Below, piece after piece: positions 33,832 through 45,962 of a stretch of DNA of 64,000 nucleotides; position 1 is the first letter of the stretch, and the number at the start of each line of letters is the position of its first letter. A program made the translations under genes and the position numbers. This DNA is from Typhlomys cinereus (lineage: Eukaryota; Chordata; Mammalia; Rodentia; Platacanthomyidae). The notes under the pieces were generated by a model. The model had not been told where the DNA came from, searched no databases, and was given only the letters and a program-made list of their open reading frames with translations. Location of the stretch: the NCBI GenBank assembly GCA_023101885.1, contig JALPQD010000089.1, positions 6,123,087-6,187,086 on the forward strand. Reading direction: 5' to 3'.

Positions 33832-35290
33832 CTCAGAGGGAGCTTTGAGGAGCCTCTCTAAATCTCTGGAATCCCCCCTCCCCATGTTGAGGCTTCTTTT
33901 CAGCTCTTTCACCCTGTGAATTCTCAAGGTGTCTTCCGTGCTCTGCCTTAGGAATCCCTGGCCGTGCCATACTGGGAGCTTTCTGCAGAACTTACACAGT
34001 GACAGTGAAAACTCACTTGATGTGTTCGTTCTATCAGGGATCAGCACTTGCTCTGCCTCCTGTCTGCTGCTGGACACTGTTTTATGCCTAATCTTGCTCT
34101 TCAGTGACACAGAGAACATCTGGTCTCAGGGACTCAGCTTCAGCTACAATCTGCAGAGCAGAATTTGCTAGTCTGGCATGTTTGCTAGGAATTCACACGC
34201 TACTGAAGGCTTTAAAGCTAGGGAATATAAAAATATGCATTTTGAGAAATCAATCCACTAGCCTGGGAGGGAGGCAGGCCCGAGTCGCAGTGGTTACAGA
34301 TAGAATTAGATAATCAGTTGCTGTGAGTTAGTAGAGGAATGAAATAGCATTGAAGAGGCGAACAGGCCCCAGAATATCCAGAAACAGTGGGAAACCCAGA
34401 CAGTAAGAGCTGTCTGTGCCTACCAGGAAGGGAGACCTCACACACGTCAGCTTTCACTTGGAGTGGGAAGGAAAGAGCTGTGTTAAGTGCCTTCATTGAT
34501 TGCTTTGCCTTTGCATGAAAGAATATGAGAGGGGGGAAAATAAACAAATGAAATCAAATTAATAAAAATGGGCCTGAGGCTAGGATTTGTTAAAGTCACA
34601 GCAGGATAGATGTTCCTTTGTAATGGCTTTTTATTATTATTATTATTATTAGCATTTTGAAGAATAAATGCTAATTTTACAAGGTTTGTCATCTCTCCCC
34701 CTCCTGAAAAACCAAAAACGAAAAAAGAACCAGAATCCTGTTATTTACCAAATTCTGTCCATTTGTGATGGTGTGTGTTCCTAAGCTTGTCCTTTCATGC
34801 ACATGGAACTTAAGATCTTTGAAAGGAAAAAGAATCAGCAAATAACTTCTCCGTGTTCAGGTCAAAACACTATACCCAGAGATCTTAAAATGAAACTAGA
34901 CAGAGACCAAGAGAAACTACATTTGTGAACAGGCCTGTCGGGGCTCCCAGGGAGAAAGCAGCTTGTCTATTATTTATGCTTTCTACTTACATTATTTGGA
35001 TTTTCATGATGAACCCAAATACAGTGGCCCCTGGGCATTCAGACGGCAATGATTTATTGACCAATAATGTTAACAACATAAAGACAGTGGAGTGAACATG
35101 GTGCTGGGGAGTAATAGCTGACTACAGACCACTGGGGACTGTCTATGGAGGAAAAGAGGCAGGGGTTCAAGGTTTTTCTCTCACACACAAGTAGCCTAAG
35201 TAGAAACCCAGGCAGCCGAGAGTGTGGTATGACATAGTCAAGAACCAGACGCTAAATAGCCTGAGCTTCACACTTAGAATACAGTGTGTT
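33832..35290. other. unique DNA, nothing recognised
   Basis: About 1.4 kb with no supported gene. The one clear structure is a (TTA)n run at 34627-34651. Open frames of 69-114 codons lie on both strands without splice context. Confidence 0.4.
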
Positions 35291-35293
35291 TTG

Positions 35294-35517
35294 GGGGCTG
35301 GAGTGATGGCTCAGGGGCTGAGCCTCTGCTTTGCAAGCAGAAGGACCTGACTTCAGATCCCAAATCCCACATAGAAACTCCAGATAGAAATAGTTCAGCT
35401 TAAACTTCTATCTCTGGAAGGCAGAGCCTAGGCAAACCCAGAGCAAAGCAATAAGGAGGTAGAGCAATTCGGGATGAGTCCTGATGTTACCTTTGAGCCT
35501 CCAAGGCATGTCCTGTG

Positions 35518-35550
<33 letters not shown>
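35294..35550 (+). mobile_element. type I SINE with (CA)15 tail and duplication
   Basis: GGGGCTGGAGTGATGGCTCAG, TTTGCAAGCAGAAGGACCTG, ATCCCACATAGAAACTCC, GGAAGGCAGAGCCTAGGC, ending in fifteen CA units. AGAATACAGTG lies upstream (35276-35286) and immediately downstream (35551-35561), a probable target-site duplication. About eight bases separate the upstream copy from the head. Confidence 0.78.
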
Positions 35551-35551
<1 letters not shown>

Positions 35552-35955
35552 GAATACAGTGGTCTCTTTCATATCAATTTCCTCTCTGGATTTCTCTTAC
35601 ATAGAAAAGGACTCTGGTTTTAGAGATGCTCAGTGGCCTGTCTTAAGTCTCATCTGCTTTGAACTCCTACACAGTTCCCTCCCTTTAAGACCAGCCCCCT
35701 AGGATCTCCCATGCTGCACCGGACTCTCCCACTCTGTTCTGCAGCCTTCAGCATGTGCCTAATGAATGCAGATCTGTATCAATCCTTCCACTCCGCTCTT
35801 ATCTACTTGACCAGGAGTACAGACTCTTTCTGACCTGCATATGTTTCTATTCATCCTTGCCTGACCTCAGGTTCCCAGGATCCCAGGCTGAACTCTGTGT
35901 GTCTAGGAAAGAGATTTCAGATATTTGGAGATGCCAGATGTAGTAAGATAAAATG
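35551..35955. other. unique DNA, nothing recognised
   Basis: CT-rich in parts and possibly old LINE text. No supported boundary or gene. Confidence 0.3.
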
Positions 35956-35959
35956 CTCA

Positions 35960-36400
35960 CTTTGGAAGCAAGACCTGCCAAGGTTTGAAATTCCACTCCT
36001 TTTCTGACCAGCTTGTACAGGACTCAGGTTGTTAAGCCTTTTTGAGCCTTGAAGTTTTCTCTAATTCCTACTTACAGAGCCATTACAGACATGCGACAGA
36101 CATTGCTGACATCTGTATGCCAGACGTCTAAGGCTGGATAATTCTTTCTTATGGCAGCTGTCCTATGTGTTCTATACCATTCTCAGCATCCTTGGTCCTT
36201 ACCCACTAGCCACTGTGGTGCCACTCTCTCCAAGTTACAGCACTCTCAAATGCCTGTAAGCAGTGCCCAAATAAAAACGAGTAGCATATCTGTTCCTGGT
36301 TTAAAACCTACGGGATTATGTTGGTGTGACAGAAAGACCCATAAAGTGTCTAGCACATAGTATGTGTTCAGGAAAAGTTAAGTCACTATTAGCAACATCA
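35960..36400 (+). repeat. MIR fragments
   Basis: AAGACCTGCCAAGGTTTGAAATTCCACTCC (35970) and TTAAGCCTTTTTGAGCCTTG follow the MIR head and core. A separate MIR end, GTGTCTAGCACATAGTATGTG, lies at 36347. The middle part is unrecognised. Confidence 0.5.
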
Positions 36401-36677
36401 CTGACAAAAATAACCGCAGTTAGAAGATGCCAGGGCTGAGTATCACGGTCAGTTTCTCTTATTCTTCTTAGTCAGGCGCCTCTAAAACAAGAAATGCAAG
36501 TTTGCTTGAGGACATTTGTGGAGTCAGGAGTCCAAAGGGAAACCAGAGAGCTTAACTAACAGAACTGCAGGACCATGAAAGCCTAGCAAAGTTTAAATGC
36601 TACCATCGCAGGCAACATGAACAAAGGAAGACCGAGGGGGAAGCAGGAGATATGCACAAACATGTGTGGAGCCTGAA
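36401..36677. other. unique DNA, nothing recognised
   Basis: No gene or repeat recognised. Confidence 0.35.
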
Positions 36678-36692
36678 GGAAAGGAGGCTTCT

Positions 36693-37093
36693 TTTTTTTA
36701 ATGTTTTTATTCTTTTAATTCTTTAATCGTACAAGCTTAATAGGTAACCTGGTCCCCTCCCTCCCGCCACTCCTCCCCAGTCCCCCTTACACCCTCTCCC
36801 CCTTTTCCCCTTCCTTTCACCCCCTCCCTCCCCTTCTCTCAATGCTTCCCCCCCCCACCAATTCCCTGGAGCATCCTTTTGTGTGAATGCCAAACTTCCC
36901 TCTAAGTCCTCCACTCTAGTGAGGTGTAAGGACTCAGTGGCATTGCCCAGAACCCTTTCTTGGGCTTCCCTTTAGTATGGGGACACTATTATCACTGTTA
37001 ATCCCTTGCTTCTAAGGATCCTGGTGCTTGTGATCCATGCTAGACTTTACGGGGGTCGTTGACATGTCCGTCATTGCGCAGGTCATGCAAAGT
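36693..37093 (-). mobile_element. L1 3' UTR insertion, antisense
   Basis: The T run at the left is followed by CGTACAAGCTTAATAGGTA, the C-rich tract, CTGGAGCATCCTTTTGTGTG, GAGGTGTAAGGACTCAGTGG, CACTGTTAATCCCTTGC, GTGATCCATGCTAGAC and GTCATTGCGCAGGTC. A 15-bp duplication, GGAAARGAGGCTTCT, lies at 36678-36692 and 37094-37108 (one mismatch). This is the longest, best-bounded copy with the copy at 62680. Confidence 0.82.
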
Positions 37094-37108
37094 GGAAAAG
37101 AGGCTTCT

Positions 37109-38510
37109 ATGAAACTTTATCTGTTTGGGTCGCTTAGTGCAGGGGTAGGTGGACACTGAGAAGGAAAGTGTTGGCTCATCTGCTGAACACCTGTGTTGCA
37201 GAAAGGACAGCTACCTGGACACTCCAGAAAATGCAGATCACAAAGGCAATGAGGGGGTCTCACCCGTGTGGAACCACTGGGAAGGATGGGCACCAACCCG
37301 CGCTCAGCCTTTCAATCATTCTACTCAGGTTGACACTCCTGGGACAGAGCGCTTGATTGGGCTGGAGTCCTGGGTACACACGCTACCCAGGACACAAGGG
37401 AGCCTCTGAACCCCATGATCCCACCAAAGCTCTTGGCACCAGGAGAGGGCAGATCTATCAAAGAATCAGATTATCCTGAGCAAAGGAAACATGAAACACT
37501 ACATGAATCAATGGTCGTCCAGTGAAATGGGGACACAGCACAACACACACCTTGGGTTGACAGGCACCTTGTTAGCAGACAAGGCACTCGGCACTCTGAA
37601 GAGCCCAGAGGGTTTCCTATACATTACAAACAGAGGCAGCAGCCGATGATTTCATGCAATCATAGCACCTCTCCACTTCGGAGCCTGTAGAGATCAGAGT
37701 CTCACCATTAGGAGACCACTAAGGTAATTCCAAAGCCACCTTTCTGATGGTTTCCGTAAACATTTCAGAATGGATGAGCTAGAAGGACTTGAGTGTTTGG
37801 ATATTGGATAGAGTCAGAGATCACCTGGGTAGACTGAGTCAGAAGAAAGAAGGAAGTACAGGTCTGGACGGTGGTCAGGGCTAAGCTCAAATGCTATTTG
37901 TGCCCATGCACATCACGGAACTATGTTTCTCTGTTAGAAAATAAGATGTAACGTCTAAAGACTATTGCCTATACAACCGACATATTTTGCACGTACACCT
38001 GGCCTGCAGAGCGGTTTCCAGAGCCGTGACTGGAGCGTCCTCCGTAGTCAGCAGACAGACTCCCCGAGCATGTGCTCGCCAGCCCTGCTGCTAACTGTGA
38101 CAAGACAAGTCAACTGCAGTTCCGTCCTTGAGTGACGTGACTAAGCAGTCCGTGGTGCTAAGTTTAACTCCGTTTCCTTGTTGGGACATTTGCCTTCAAA
38201 TGAAATGCCCAGCCAGACGGTTTTGGAGTCAGTGCTTTTCAAATACACAAAACAATATTTATCTTCACAAGATTCACGTGACCCTGACGTGTTCTTTACA
38301 CAAAACACAAACTGCTACAGTTTGCTCTGCTGGGTTGGAGGCGTTGGAGGGGGCCTGAGGAGGTCCACAGCAGGCCTGGGAAGCCCCGAGGCTTCTAGAA
38401 GGACAACCACGGAGGCATGCAGAACGCTGGAGAGCGTGTTAGACCTCTGCCAAACACTTCAGAGGTTTTACAGTTGCACAGTATGGCTTTTGTGCTCTTT
38501 ATTTTTTAAT
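37109..38510. other. unique DNA, nothing recognised
   Basis: Moderate-GC DNA with overlapping open frames of 62-111 codons on +. None has recognisable domains or paired splice sites. Confidence 0.4.
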
Positions 38511-38548
38511 TAACTAATTAATTAATTGAGAGAGAGAGAGAAAGAGAA
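38511..38548. repeat. (TAAT)n and (GA)n compound simple repeat
   Basis: AACTAATTAATTAATTG followed directly by GAGAGAGAGAGAGA. Confidence 0.85.
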
Positions 38549-39587
38549 AGAAGGCAAGCATGCATATGCAGGTCACAGTATACAGGAAGAGGACACCTTT
38601 CAGAAGTCAGTTCTCTCCACCTTGTGGACTTACTGGGATAGAATTCAAGTCATTAGTTTTGCAAATGGTCACCTTTCCTGCTGATCAATCAGCGTTGGCG
38701 CCACAGGATTATAAGTGGGCTCTAGATAGGATCCAACAGCAAGAGTCAGGGTCATGCTAAGACCAAGTCCCCCCATTTCCTTCTTTGAAAGCCACCATGC
38801 TTTTCCCGCTGCCTTTCAAAACTGGAAAAGGCGACACCCTGTTTATCCGTGGCATTCATGTTTCCTGCCAGTGGAGAGAGTGAGCCGCAATGAGGAAGAA
38901 ATGTTTGCTTCTGCCACCAAAAAAAAAAAATCCCAGTCAATAATGTGTTCTCTTGATTATTTTTTTCCTGGAGGTGGCCATCTCCTTTCCAATTCATATT
39001 TCTTTTTCTTGAGACTTATTTCTGCTTGGTAGAATAGGTCGTGAGTAAGCAAAGCATGGCTCTGTGACCAGCGTCGCTGTTCTTATAGGCATCTGCACGC
39101 CCCTCGTTCTAGGACAGTGCCCCCAGTCTTGTTCCTTGCCATCCGTGAGAGTCCATCTAACTACTGGCAGAATCACACTCTTTCTACATGTAGTCTTAGA
39201 AAGGAACACAGGATCGCACACATGGCCGATGCACTGGGGAAAGTTAGGATGGAGAACCTGGAAGGAGCGGGGGAAAGGCTCTGGTATATTTTCTTCCCTA
39301 TTTGGGACTTTATGTGTTCCGCAGCTTCAGGGAGAACTATAGCAGCACATAAGGATTTTAACCTAAGAAATCTGAAGCAATAGTTTGGCACTTTCATATA
39401 AGTAATTTTTTTTAAAAGTCAAGCAAGAAAAAGAATCACAGCATTATTAGTTTGGGGATTTTTATGGACTCTCTTAACTAAAAGAAGAAAGATCCATTGG
39501 CCACAGACTAGTCAATAGGAAGGATGTCAGGCAAAGACGCCCTGTGCCTGATGTATGGCAATGGCAACAACACAAGTGTCCATATGT
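38549..39587. other. unique DNA, nothing recognised
   Basis: Contains a 12-A run near 38919. No gene recognised. Confidence 0.4.
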
Positions 39588-39846
39588 TTTAAGGGGTTAA
39601 GACTCTGCCTCCCAAGCAGAATGTCCAGAGTGCGGATCCCTGGTCCCACATAAAAACACCAGGCAGAACTGGCAGTAGCCTGCGCTTCTGGCCCTGGTGG
39701 GTGGAGCCTGGGAAATTCCAAAGCGAAGCAAGAAGGAGGTAGAAGCAATCCAGATGATTCCTGAAGTCACCTCGGTCTTCCACAGGGACACACAAGACCC
39801 TCTGACACACACACAATCAATCAATCAATTAAAAAAAATATTTAAG
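39588..39846 (+). repeat. type I SINE lacking its first ~17 nt
   Basis: Starts at TTTTAAGGGGTTAAGACTCTG, in the A box, and continues GCCTCCCAAGCAGAATGTCC, TCCCACATAAAAACACCAGG, GGTGGGTGGAGCCTGGG, AAGCGAAGCAAGAAGGAGG. The tail is short CA then (AATC)n at 39815-39831 and an A run. The minus-strand frames across it are artefacts. Confidence 0.75.
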
Positions 39847-39904
39847 AACACGTGAAGCATTCCTGTCATGATGGACCCTACAGGAAGTGATTAAAGGCAT
39901 AAAG

Positions 39905-40010
39905 GGAGGTTCTGGGGAGATGACTCAGTAAGAAAAACAGTCACCCCGCTACTGTGAGGACTTGAAGTTTGCCTGTCATCCCAGTGCTGGGGAGACAGAG
40001 ATAGTGGAGT
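39905..40010 (+). repeat. short SINE fragment (type III/B4-like)
   Basis: GGTTCTGGGGAGATGACTCAG then TGAGGACTTGAAGTTTGCC and a B1-like CCTGTCATCCCAGTGCTGGG. Recognisable but decayed. Confidence 0.5.
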
Positions 40011-41225
40011 CCAGAGATAAGCTGCCCGCCTAGACTCCCCAAAGCGGCGAGATTCGTGTCCAAGGGAGCAAATCCTTAGACTTGCAAAGGAGAGAAGTCT
40101 GCAGCTTGTGTTGTGCAGCCTGGGAAGTATGGAAAGAGCTCTGTCAGGCTTGGTTTTAATTCCCAGATCACATCTATGTGACCCGAACAAATGGTGTCCC
40201 ATCTCCCAGATTCCAGCGACTGACTGTACAATGCGAGCATGTGCCTTGGCAAACTGCATAGATTCCTTCTTTTCAGTGTAGGCATGGCACCTTATCTGGC
40301 TCACTGCAGGCTTTTTGTGACTTGTACTTCTTAGTTGCCCAATGTGACCAGGGTGTTGAACTAGCCCCTGTCATGTTCACATAAAAGTCTCACATAAAAA
40401 GGGTCTTGAACTTATGAAATGGAATCTAAAAAGAAAAAGAAGAAAGAAAAGAAACAAAGTCTTCCAGTAGCATTGCATTACTGTGTAGGCAAGACAGAGT
40501 GACATATGCAGCAAAAGCATAGCGGAGCTGTGCTTTGCATGTGAGCATGCATTTGTCTTTCTGTTGGGTCAAATGCATCTTGGCAAAATTATCCAAAGCC
40601 CTGCTGCCAACCTTGTAAGAAGTTACCTCGAAGGCCACATTTCATAAAGAGAAATACAATATCTGCTTTCTTTTCAGTATCCCATCTTTTGAACGTTTGA
40701 TAAGCCAATACAAATATCTTTATATTCTTTATACTTGTAAAAGTAAATGCTTTTACTACCACCATGAAATTTTATTTTTGCTTACTGAAAGCATTGCTTC
40801 AGAGGTTTTTCCAGGGAGGAATCTGCACAAGGTAATAAAGCAACACAGAGATCTTCTGCAGAGAGGGCCCGAGTCTGAATTCAGTAGGGAGAGTCGACCT
40901 GAGAGGAGATGGAAGCGAGCTGGGGAGACTCCTTGAGTGGCATCTCTGTCCCATCGCACACTAGCGGTCAGAAGGATGGGCAAGACCATCAGCAGCTGGC
41001 TTTCCAAAATGGTTGGAAACAGCAAAAGGCAGGAAATTGAAGAAGAGTGTTGGACACGATTGTCATTAGGTCCATGGGTGGGTTGCCCCAGGGGACACAG
41101 TGGCAGCTGTGCTGAGGAGGTGCCCAAATGCTTTACGTGTGTTTGGGGCCCAGCCAGAAGGGCCGGTGGAGAGGGCATTTTGATGCCCAGCTTGCAGGTG
41201 AGGAAGCTGTAGTTGGAACTGAAAG
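40011..41225. other. unique DNA with the longest non-repeat open frame
   Basis: A 197-codon open frame on - (40756-41349) runs through here. It has no recognisable domain, its 5' end overlaps a MIR, and a 91-codon frame opposes it on +. One stop-free run of this length is roughly what chance gives in a window this size, so I do not call it a gene. Confidence 0.4.
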
Positions 41226-41227
41226 AG

Positions 41228-41400
41228 CCTAAGGGGAAAATGCAATTGGGCAGATCTGAAAAATGGCTCTCTGTCTCTCTTCTGTTCAGCTGTATGAACT
41301 TGCTGAGCCTCAGTCTGCTTACTGACAGAGAACATACAGATACGCACATCAGAGGGTTGATGTAAACATGAAAGAGAGGAAGTAGTCTCTAAGAGAGTTC
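41228..41400 (+). repeat. MIR element
   Basis: CAGCTGTATGAACTTGCTGAGCC, TCAGTCTGCTTACTGACAG and CACATCAGAGGGTTGATG follow MIR ('gctgtgtgaccttgggcaa', 'cctcagtttcctcatctg', 'tcatagggttgttgtga'). Confidence 0.65.
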
Positions 41401-41701
41401 TTCGTAGGAAGTTACTAGTAGATTCTGTATGAAGAGGCACAGAACAGGCCAAAGCAAAGAGGATGCATAAGTAGAAGGATGGATAGACAGGTAGATGTGC
41501 AGCTAATTAGACATAGAGTCACTGCAAACTAAAATAGAAAACAGTAACTGAACATCTACCGAAGGTTCTTTTTAAAATTTTTAGATTGAAAAGCATTCTG
41601 AATGTGTGAGACATATATGATAGATCCTATTTGAAATATGAATAAACCCAAAGTCTGGCCTTAAATAATTTCAGCTAAGTATGCTTCCCTAATTTGATTA
41701 T
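41401..41701. other. short unique stretch
   Basis: No gene or repeat recognised. Confidence 0.35.
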
Positions 41702-42064
41702 TGTGATGGTTTATATTGGTTGTCAGGTTGGCAGGATCCAGAACCATCTAAGAGACAAGCTTCTGGCCACACCTGAGAGAGGTTCTCTTGATTGGGTTAC
41801 ATGATGTGGGACAACCCATCTCCACATGGGCAGCGCCCCACCATGGGCCGAGATCCTGTATCAAACAACAATAATGAACACCAGCATGCATCACTCTACT
41901 TCCCGCCTGTGCATGCAATGCGACCAGCTGCCGCAAGCTCCTCCATCCACTACTTCCCTATCAGGAGGAACTCTACCCTTAAACTGTAGCCCCAAATACC
42001 CCCTCTATTAAGTTGTTCTTATCAGGATATTTTATTACAGCAGCAGGAATAGTAACGAATTCAG
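41702..42064 (+). repeat. LTR-like repeat related to family A
   Basis: TGTGATGGTTTATATTGGTTGTC, GAACCATCTAAGAGACAAGC, TCTTGATTGGGTTACATGATG, TGTAGCCCCAAATACCCCC and GTTCTTATCAGGATATTTTATTACAGCAGC. This resembles a rodent class III LTR sense strand, ending in GTAACGAATTC. No clear duplication. Confidence 0.6.
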
Positions 42065-42195
42065 TTATTCAGCAATGATGTTGTGAGTATCCATTGTGTT
42101 TCAAGCTTTGGATATACAGTAATAAAAAGAGTAAACCTCCCACTTGTGTTAAGACTAAATGGGAATAAAGCAAAGACAGACTAGGATGTAAGACT
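42065..42195 (-). repeat. L2 3' region
   Basis: TTATTCAGCAATGATGTTGTGAG, CATTGTGTTTCAAGCTTTGG and ATACAGTAATAAAAAGAG fit antisense L2 ('tatttattgagcacctactatgtgccaggc', 'gggatacagcagtgaac'). Confidence 0.5.
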
Positions 42196-42767
42196 GTATG
42201 TGTCTCTACGACTCTCTCGTCCACTTCCCGGGTCTCAAGTAGCATGATCACAACCCTGCAGTCTCAGCAGCATTCTTTGAACTCAATTTCGTTCCTCTCA
42301 AGATTTCACATTTAACTGTGGCACGCATGTCACAGAGGTGGTGCCAAAGAGCAGAGGTCTCTTGCTAGGCTGTGGTGGGATCCCTCGGCGTTCTGAGAAG
42401 AGCTGACCTCGGAGCTTTCCAGCCAATGGAAAATTGGGGTCACTCTTTGCTCTATTGTATTACATTAACTGTGTGGTGGTTTTACGGCCTTGTGGAAGTA
42501 AAGCAGATGGAGTTGCTGACCTTGAAGTGCTGACAAGCTAAAAAATAAAAATATCTCCCAGGCTACATGTGGTATCAGGCTAATAGCACACCATAGCCAA
42601 AGACCAGGCTTGGTGAGCATAGTGCGTCAGCACAAATGTAATGACCAACTGTTTTGTAATGAAATTAGTGTCGACCCAGCCCTGTAGAGAACGGTCTATA
42701 CCACAGAGAACACATGTCTGAATCTGTGAAACTAAAAAGGTCTCAAAATTCCCACCACCTGGTTTCT
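42196..42767. other. unique DNA, nothing recognised
   Basis: No gene or repeat recognised. Confidence 0.35.
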
Positions 42768-43165
42768 TGTCATAGTTAGGCATACGTGTCAACTTGATAG
42801 TTGGGGGTTTGAGCTCTGGGCACATTGTAGAGAATTTGTTGTTGAGCTAAGCCCAGAGCATACCTGTAGGAGATTGTCTAGTTAATGGGGAAGGCCCAGC
42901 CCATGGTGGGTGGGACTAGGCCCTGGAATAAAATACAGAGAGCTGATTGAGAAAGTTGGCATCCTTGTGTACACTTGGCCAGACATGCTGGTCTGGCAAG
43001 TAAGGATCGTCCCTCTCTCAGCCATTATGTAGAGATGGTGTGGCCAGTTCCCTGGGCCCTGGTGTTGGTGTGAGCTGTCCTGTCAAGCTGGACTGAGAAC
43101 TATAACTGGACAAATTGTAACAGAAAATAAACCCCTTGCTCCTTTTGGCCATTTGCTGGTAATTT
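42768..43165 (+). repeat. family A LTR-like repeat, copy 4
   Basis: TGTCATAGTTAGGCATACGTG, GTCAACTTGATAGTTGGGGG, GGAGATTGTCTAGTTAATGG, CAGACATGCTGGTCTGGCAAG, TCCTGTCAAGCTGGACTGAG, then GAAAATAAACCCCTTGCTCC with an AATAAA signal. One of the better-preserved copies. Confidence 0.75.
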
Positions 43166-44785
43166 ATTAACAACCATGCAGGCGAACTGCTCCATTTCCT
43201 CTCTGGCCACTTGTTCACCAGCATCCCTGTAGGGCAGAACACCATCATTTCTCTCTTGAACTTGCTGCTCTAACTGCTTTCTGCTGCCCCTCAGTGGTTT
43301 CTGCAGCTCTGTAGAAAAACATGCACACCACCTAGCACACCTGGTGTCCTTTGGAGACACCAGTCTCTTGCCTTTCTCTTCTTTGCCCAGGATACAATTC
43401 TTGAGTTTTTCCTGTGCCCGCCACATATAGGTTGCTCTCTTTCAGCGTCATCTACAATTGCATATATTATTCTATTTAGAATTTCCTTTCTACTCTTCAG
43501 CTGACAAACTCCTATTCATCTAGTCTCTCTCATTACTGGTAATACCTCACCTTCCGCCTCTTTAAATGTTCAAAACCTGCATTCTTTGTCCATCTTCCCG
43601 TATAATCTGACCTTCTCAATCAGTACGCATTGAGAAATTACACAGCTGAATATATGCAAATGAATCAATCACAGTAGTGATTAGGGGGCAAAGAGGAATC
43701 CTAGAACCCAGATCACCAATCCATGTTCCCCATTCATCACAAAATTAGACTAATCCACCGTTAAGTGTATTCAGCCTTATTTGTGGGCAGGTATGTGTGT
43801 GAGTGGATAACGCCTTGGCCCTGAGTACTTGGTGGTCCATGATCATAGGATCGCAGCTATCCACTTGACCTCTGCAGTTCATCCCTCATCCTTTCTGCTC
43901 CACCTGTGGGAACACAACTCCCTTGGGGGAAATGTTTGTCTTTTATCGGGCAGGCTGCTGAGCTCTCTCCAGCAGCCGCATCAAAATCAAAGCCTAGAAG
44001 TCCTCTTATTGTACATCTTCTAGAAACAGACTTACACACTCTTAGTATTAGTCTATGTTCAAAAGGCCTCAAAGTTGTTCAGCTCACATCTCAGTTTCTT
44101 AGATTTTTTTATTGTTTTCCTTTTTTTTTCTTCATTTCTCCCATTCCTCTGCCTTCTTCTTTATTTATTCCCTTTACTTCACAGGGGACTTATACTGTTC
44201 CAGGCAATATGTGTTCAAAGCATAGAAATTAATTAGTAAGGAACAAGTTAGAAACAGAATTCCTTTTCTTACAAATTTGAAGAGTACCCAGGCCTTCGCA
44301 CAAACATCCAGACAACCACAGACTGCATTGGGGGAAGACTTCTTTGTTCTGTTGTTCTGCTATTTTAGCCATTTTGAGTCATGTCACCTAGCAATAGGAC
44401 TTTATAGTTTGTCTTTATACACAACAGCAATACTCTACTGAACATCATTTACTCTATTGACTTTTTATATATATTTATATTTTATCTAAGGAATTATATT
44501 TAAGGAATAAACCCAATACCAGGTTCAATATCAACATAACTGAATTTTTCAATTAATAAATTAAGAGCTTATCTTCACATGAAACTTCACCTTAATTATC
44601 TTTTCCGTACCAGAGGCTCAGAACCCTCTGGATTGGGCATTGGATGCTAACTCTAGGATCAAGAGCTGAGTCATGCTTGAAATTCTGTCTCATTACTCCA
44701 TAGCTTGGAACTAGACTTAATAAAGTAGATGCTAAAATTAGGCCAACTCACCTCATATTAAACACCATTTCTTGTCTGGACCATT
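43166..44785. other. unique DNA, nothing recognised
   Basis: About 1.6 kb with no supported gene. The open frames on both strands (up to 108 codons) have no recognised domains. Confidence 0.4.
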
Positions 44786-45235
44786 GCATTAGTTACTCTT
44801 CTTTGCTATGATAGAATACTCCAACAAAAGCAACGTGAGGAGGAAAGGGTTTATTTCAGCCCCAGGTTCAAAGCTACAGCCCATCACAGCAAGAAGTGAC
44901 AGCAGCAAGCGCTGGAGGCAGCGGAGTACATGGCTTCCACAGTGAAGAAGCTGAGCGCACCCGATGAATGCCTGCGAGATGTTCTTTCCTCTTTCTCCTT
45001 TATATTCAATTCAGAACCCCAGTCATTGGAATGGTATCACCCATAATAGAAACAATTTCCCACCTCAACTAACCTGATCAAAATAGCCCTTCCCCCCGCA
45101 ATGCATCCCCAGTGGCTCCTCTCACAGATGGTTCTAAATACCATCCAACTTCCAACTGAAAGTAACCCACATCCTGTTTGCTAATCCTTCCTCCACATAC
45201 CTTTTGGCTTAATGAGAACTGGATGGGAATCGTCA
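44786..45235 (-). repeat. rodent LTR-like repeat, antisense
   Basis: GCATTAGTTACTCTTCTTTGC, GAGGAGGAAAGGGTTTATTTCAG (AATAAA on the minus strand), CCAGTCATTGGAATGGTATC. Same repeat group as 18580-18935. The terminal region is decayed. Confidence 0.6.
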
Positions 45236-45748
45236 AAACCCCAAAGGAAAGATACCTGGCCTGTGCTGTTTGTGTGCCAGTCCAGAACTACTAGACATCT
45301 TATTTCTCCTCAGCAATCCTCTACACTGGACACACCCTCATTTGTCAGATGAAATAACCTGAGGTGACCTTCTTAATGCCACACAGTTGAGGTTTGTCTG
45401 ATATGTGCAGATCGTATCCATGTGATCTGGGCAGCTGACGCTCTGGAATTGGTTTGCCAAGCTCTGAGAGGGGAGCCAAAACTCTAGGGGAAAGTTTAGC
45501 TCATCCTACCTTCTCACTGGGGGGAGGGGCAGGAAAAGAATAAATGCGAAGAGAAAGCAGTCTGGGTTCACACATCCAGAGGCACTGGATCACGTTCTCT
45601 GCCAAGCTGGCACGGAGCTCTTGTCTTGCCATAAGTGAGTGCAGGATAAATATTTTTAGTGTCTAGGATTTTGAAAATGGCATTTGTTCTTGAAGAAGTC
45701 TTTTAAAGGATGCTCAGAAAAATCTTGCAAAGAATCCAATTATACACA

Positions 45749-45749
<1 letters not shown>
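45236..45749. other. unique DNA with possible MIR
   Basis: CATTTGTCAGATGAAATAACC and TAATGCCACACAGTTGAGG near 45340-45395 suggest an antisense MIR. No gene. Confidence 0.35.

Positions 45750-45792
<43 letters not shown>
45750..45792. repeat. (CT)n microsatellite
   Basis: About 21 pure CT units, ending directly at the head of the SINE at 45793. Confidence 0.95.
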
Positions 45793-45794
<2 letters not shown>

Positions 45795-45904
45795 CTGGCA
45801 AGATGGCTCAGTCAGTAAAAAGATATTATTTATTGCCAAGACCGATGACATGAGTGAGATCATCAGAACTCACATGATGAAAGGAAGGACCTGACTCCTT
45901 TCAC

Positions 45905-45940
<36 letters not shown>

Positions 45941-45962
45941 TAATAATAAATAAATGATAAAA
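45793..45962 (+). repeat. short SINE (type III) with (CA)n tail
   Basis: TGCTGGCAAGATGGCTCAGTC, GAGATCATCAGAACTCACATG, ATGAAAGGAAGGACCTGAC, then (CA)n at 45908-45938 and an A/T-rich (AATA)n end. Confidence 0.65.

Noticed and set aside
33509..33919. 136-codon frame with Cys/Val repeats
   Set aside because: Built from the (GT)n tail and body of a SINE lying in antisense.
37149..37409. 86-codon frame on + near GTGTTGCAG
   Set aside because: No recognised peptide, and the acceptor has no good pyrimidine tract or paired donor in frame.
40756..41349. 197-codon open frame on the minus strand
   Set aside because: No recognisable domain, overlaps a MIR, opposed by another frame. About 6,000 stop-to-stop runs in six frames times (61/64)^197 gives roughly 0.5 expected by chance.
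45750..45938. Spaced repeats resembling an array
   Set aside because: Microsatellites, not direct repeats with unique spacers. There is no CRISPR array in this eukaryotic window.
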